Shown here: piece by piece, positions 62,634-64,000 of the stretch
Layout of the letters: every line of letters starts with the position of its first letter
How positions within the stretch are numbered: position 1 is the first letter of the stretch
NCBI RefSeq assembly: GCF_002356115.1
Contig: NZ_AP014836.1
Location: 372,001 to 436,000 of the forward strand
DNA: 64,000 nt
Origin: Candidatus Nitrosoglobus terrae
Lineage (GTDB): Bacteria > Pseudomonadota > Gammaproteobacteria > Nitrosococcales > Nitrosococcaceae
Reading direction: 5' to 3'
Translations under genes and position numbers: made by a program
Notes under the pieces: generated by a model
Database searches by the model: none
Told to the model about the DNA's origin: nothing
The model's input: the letters and a program-made list of their open reading frames with translations, nothing else

Positions 62634-64000
62634 ATGGTTACTGGATTGCCGCTTCTATCTTTAGTTATCTGGGTGCCCATTATAGGAGGCATCCTAGTAT
62701 TAACTGTTAGCAATCGTAAAGATTATATTCGTTGGCTTTCTTTATTGTTTTCAGTGCTGACTTTTATAGTAAGCTGGCTGCTTTATATTGATTTTGATAC
62801 CAGCACCGCTGCAATGCAATTTCAAGAAAAAGCTACGTGGATAACAGCTTTTAAAGTTTATTACCATCTAGGAATTGATGGCATCTCCATGCCTTTAATT
62901 ATTCTTACTACGTTTTCTACGGTGCTTGTTGTTATAGCTGGCTGGAAGTTTACTAAGTACAAATTAGCTCAATATATGGCGAGCTTTCTAATCATGGAAG
63001 GATTAATGAATGGTACTTTTGCAGCACTAGATGCAGTTTTATTCTATGTTTTTTTTGAGAGTACGCTCATTCCTCTATTCCTAATTATTGGTATCTGGGG
63101 AGGACCAAACAGAATTTACGCTACACTTAAATTCTTCCTGTATACCTTTTTAGGTTCGGTTTTTTTACTGATCTCAATTCTTTATTTACGTAGTGTTACT
63201 GGCAGTTTCTCTATATTAGAATTTCACCTAGTACCCTTAGATATGCAGGCGCAAATAGCAATATTCTTAGCTTTTTTACTTGCTTTTGGTATTAAGATTC
63301 CTATGTGGCCAGTACATACTTGGCTACCAGATGCCCATGTTGAAGCGCCGACCGGGGGGTCAGTTATCTTAGCCGCAATTGCTTTAAAGCTAGGTGCCTA
63401 TGGTTTAGTACGGTTTAGTTTGCCTATTGCTCCTGACGCTAGCTTAGCTTTGAATTGGTTTATTATTACGTTATCGCTGATTGCCATAATATATATTGGC
63501 TTAGTAGCTATAGTACAGCCAGATCTTAAAAAATTAATTGCTTACTCTAGTGTTGCTCATATGGGGTTTGTAACTTTAGGATTGTTTATTGCATTTGCTT
63601 TGGCTAGAGATGGCGCTGTAGGAGAGGGATCGGCTTTAGGTTTAGCAGGTGCATTAGTACAAATGATTTCCCATGGATTAATTTCAGCTGCTCTATTTTT
63701 ATGTGTTGGAGTTTTATATGACCGAATGCATACTCGGATAATTGGAGATTATGGCGGTGTAGTTAATACAATGCCAATATTTGCTTCCTTTTGGGTTTTA
63801 TTTGCTATGGCAAACACGGGTCTACCAGGTACTTCAGGGTTTGTTGGGGAGTTTTTGGTAATCTTAGCGAGTTTTCAAGCAAGTTTTTGGTATGCTTTCT
63901 TTGCGTCGATCACCTTAATTTTGAGCGCTGCATATTCTCTTTGGATGATCAAACGAGTGATTTTTGGTGAGGTCGCTAATGATAATGTAGCTGCTTTGAA
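62634..64000 (+). CDS. nuoM: NADH-quinone oxidoreductase subunit M, N-terminal part (runs off window)
   Basis: Second Mrp-antiporter-like proton-pumping subunit. From ATG 62634 the frame reads MVTGLPLLSLVIWVPIIGGIL and stays open to the window end, about 455 residues of the ~500 expected. Blocks include YHLGIDGISMPLIILTTFST, the conserved Glu in LFYVFFESTLIPLFLIIGIWG, and MWPVHTWLPDAHVEAPTGGSVI. nuoN is expected next but lies outside. A GTG at 62630 is out of frame. Confidence 0.96.
   Translation, partial: MVTGLPLLSLVIWVPIIGGILVLTVSNRKDYIRWLSLLFSVLTFIVSWLLYIDFDTSTAAMQFQEKATWITAFKVYYHLGIDGISMPLIILTTFSTVLVVIAGWKFTKYKLAQYMASFLIMEGLMNGTFAALDAVLFYVFFESTLIPLFLIIGIWGGPNRIYATLKFFLYTFLGSVFLLISILYLRSVTGSFSILEFHLVPLDMQAQIAIFLAFLLAFGIKIPMWPVHTWLPDAHVEAPTGGSVILAAIALKLGAYGLVRFSLPIAPDASLALNWFIITLSLIAIIYIGLVAIVQPDLKKLIAYSSVAHMGFVTLGLFIAFALARDGAVGEGSALGLAGALVQMISHGLISAALFLCVGVLYDRMHTRIIGDYGGVVNTMPIFASFWVLFAMANTGLPGTSGFVGEFLVILASFQASFWYAFFASITLILSAAYSLWMIKRVIFGEVANDNVAAL

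Overview
The window looks like core chromosome from a low-GC gammaproteobacterium (GC judged low by eye, not computed). Several blocks have the gene order typical of Gammaproteobacteria: pepP-ubiH-ubiI divergent from zapB-like/zapA/6S RNA; yafS-like methyltransferase-rnhA-dnaQ; hrcA-grpE-dnaK-dnaJ-dapB; carA-carB-greA-rlmE-ftsH-folP-glmM-tpiA-secG-tRNA-Leu-nuoA...M; and an orphan mutH. A phosphoribulokinase gene and a Calvin-type class II aldolase next to transketolase, gap, pgk and pyk suggest a CO2-fixing member, for example a Nitrosococcus/Nitrosoglobus-like Chromatiales. That placement is an inference; no RuBisCO or ammonia-oxidation gene lies in the window.

Layout. 1-3 kb: start of rplM, uppP and a two-gene ABC exporter, all on the minus strand. 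3-6.7 kb: mutH, an orphan small ORF, a VanZ-like protein, a ROK sugar kinase, then an AT-rich accessory patch with a frameshifted small membrane/coiled-coil gene and an unknown 161-residue protein. 6.7-14.3 kb: thiC behind a divergent TPP riboswitch, purD, prk, tsaC, hemF, trmL and a class 1B pyrD without its usual partner pyrK. 14.5-22.5 kb: methyltransferase, rnhA, dnaQ, and the heat-shock chaperone block with a clear sigma-32 promoter before dnaK. 22.7-29.8 kb: tkt-gap-pgk-pyk-fba carbon metabolism cluster. 30-31.5 kb: a two-helix membrane protein and a KAP-family P-loop NTPase inserted between housekeeping blocks. 31.5-38.6 kb: ubiquinone hydroxylases, pepP, zap genes, 6S RNA, aroE and hemB. 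39-51 kb: carbamoyl-phosphate synthase, greA, rlmE, ftsH, folP, glmM, tpiA, secG and a tRNA-Leu(GAG). 51-64 kb: the complex I operon nuoA to nuoM, the last gene running off the window.

The non-coding and accessory parts are the most informative for discovery: the 3' remnant of a group II intron (domains V and VI plus an HNH tail) between greA and rlmE; a dispersed intergenic repeat with two good copies and one weak one; a TA-repeat that switches a small gene out of frame; a perfect CRP/FNR-like palindrome before the zap genes; an eroded-looking thiC riboswitch; and the KAP NTPase pair, the best candidate for a defence-like function. No CRISPR array, intact insertion sequence, prophage or rRNA operon was seen.
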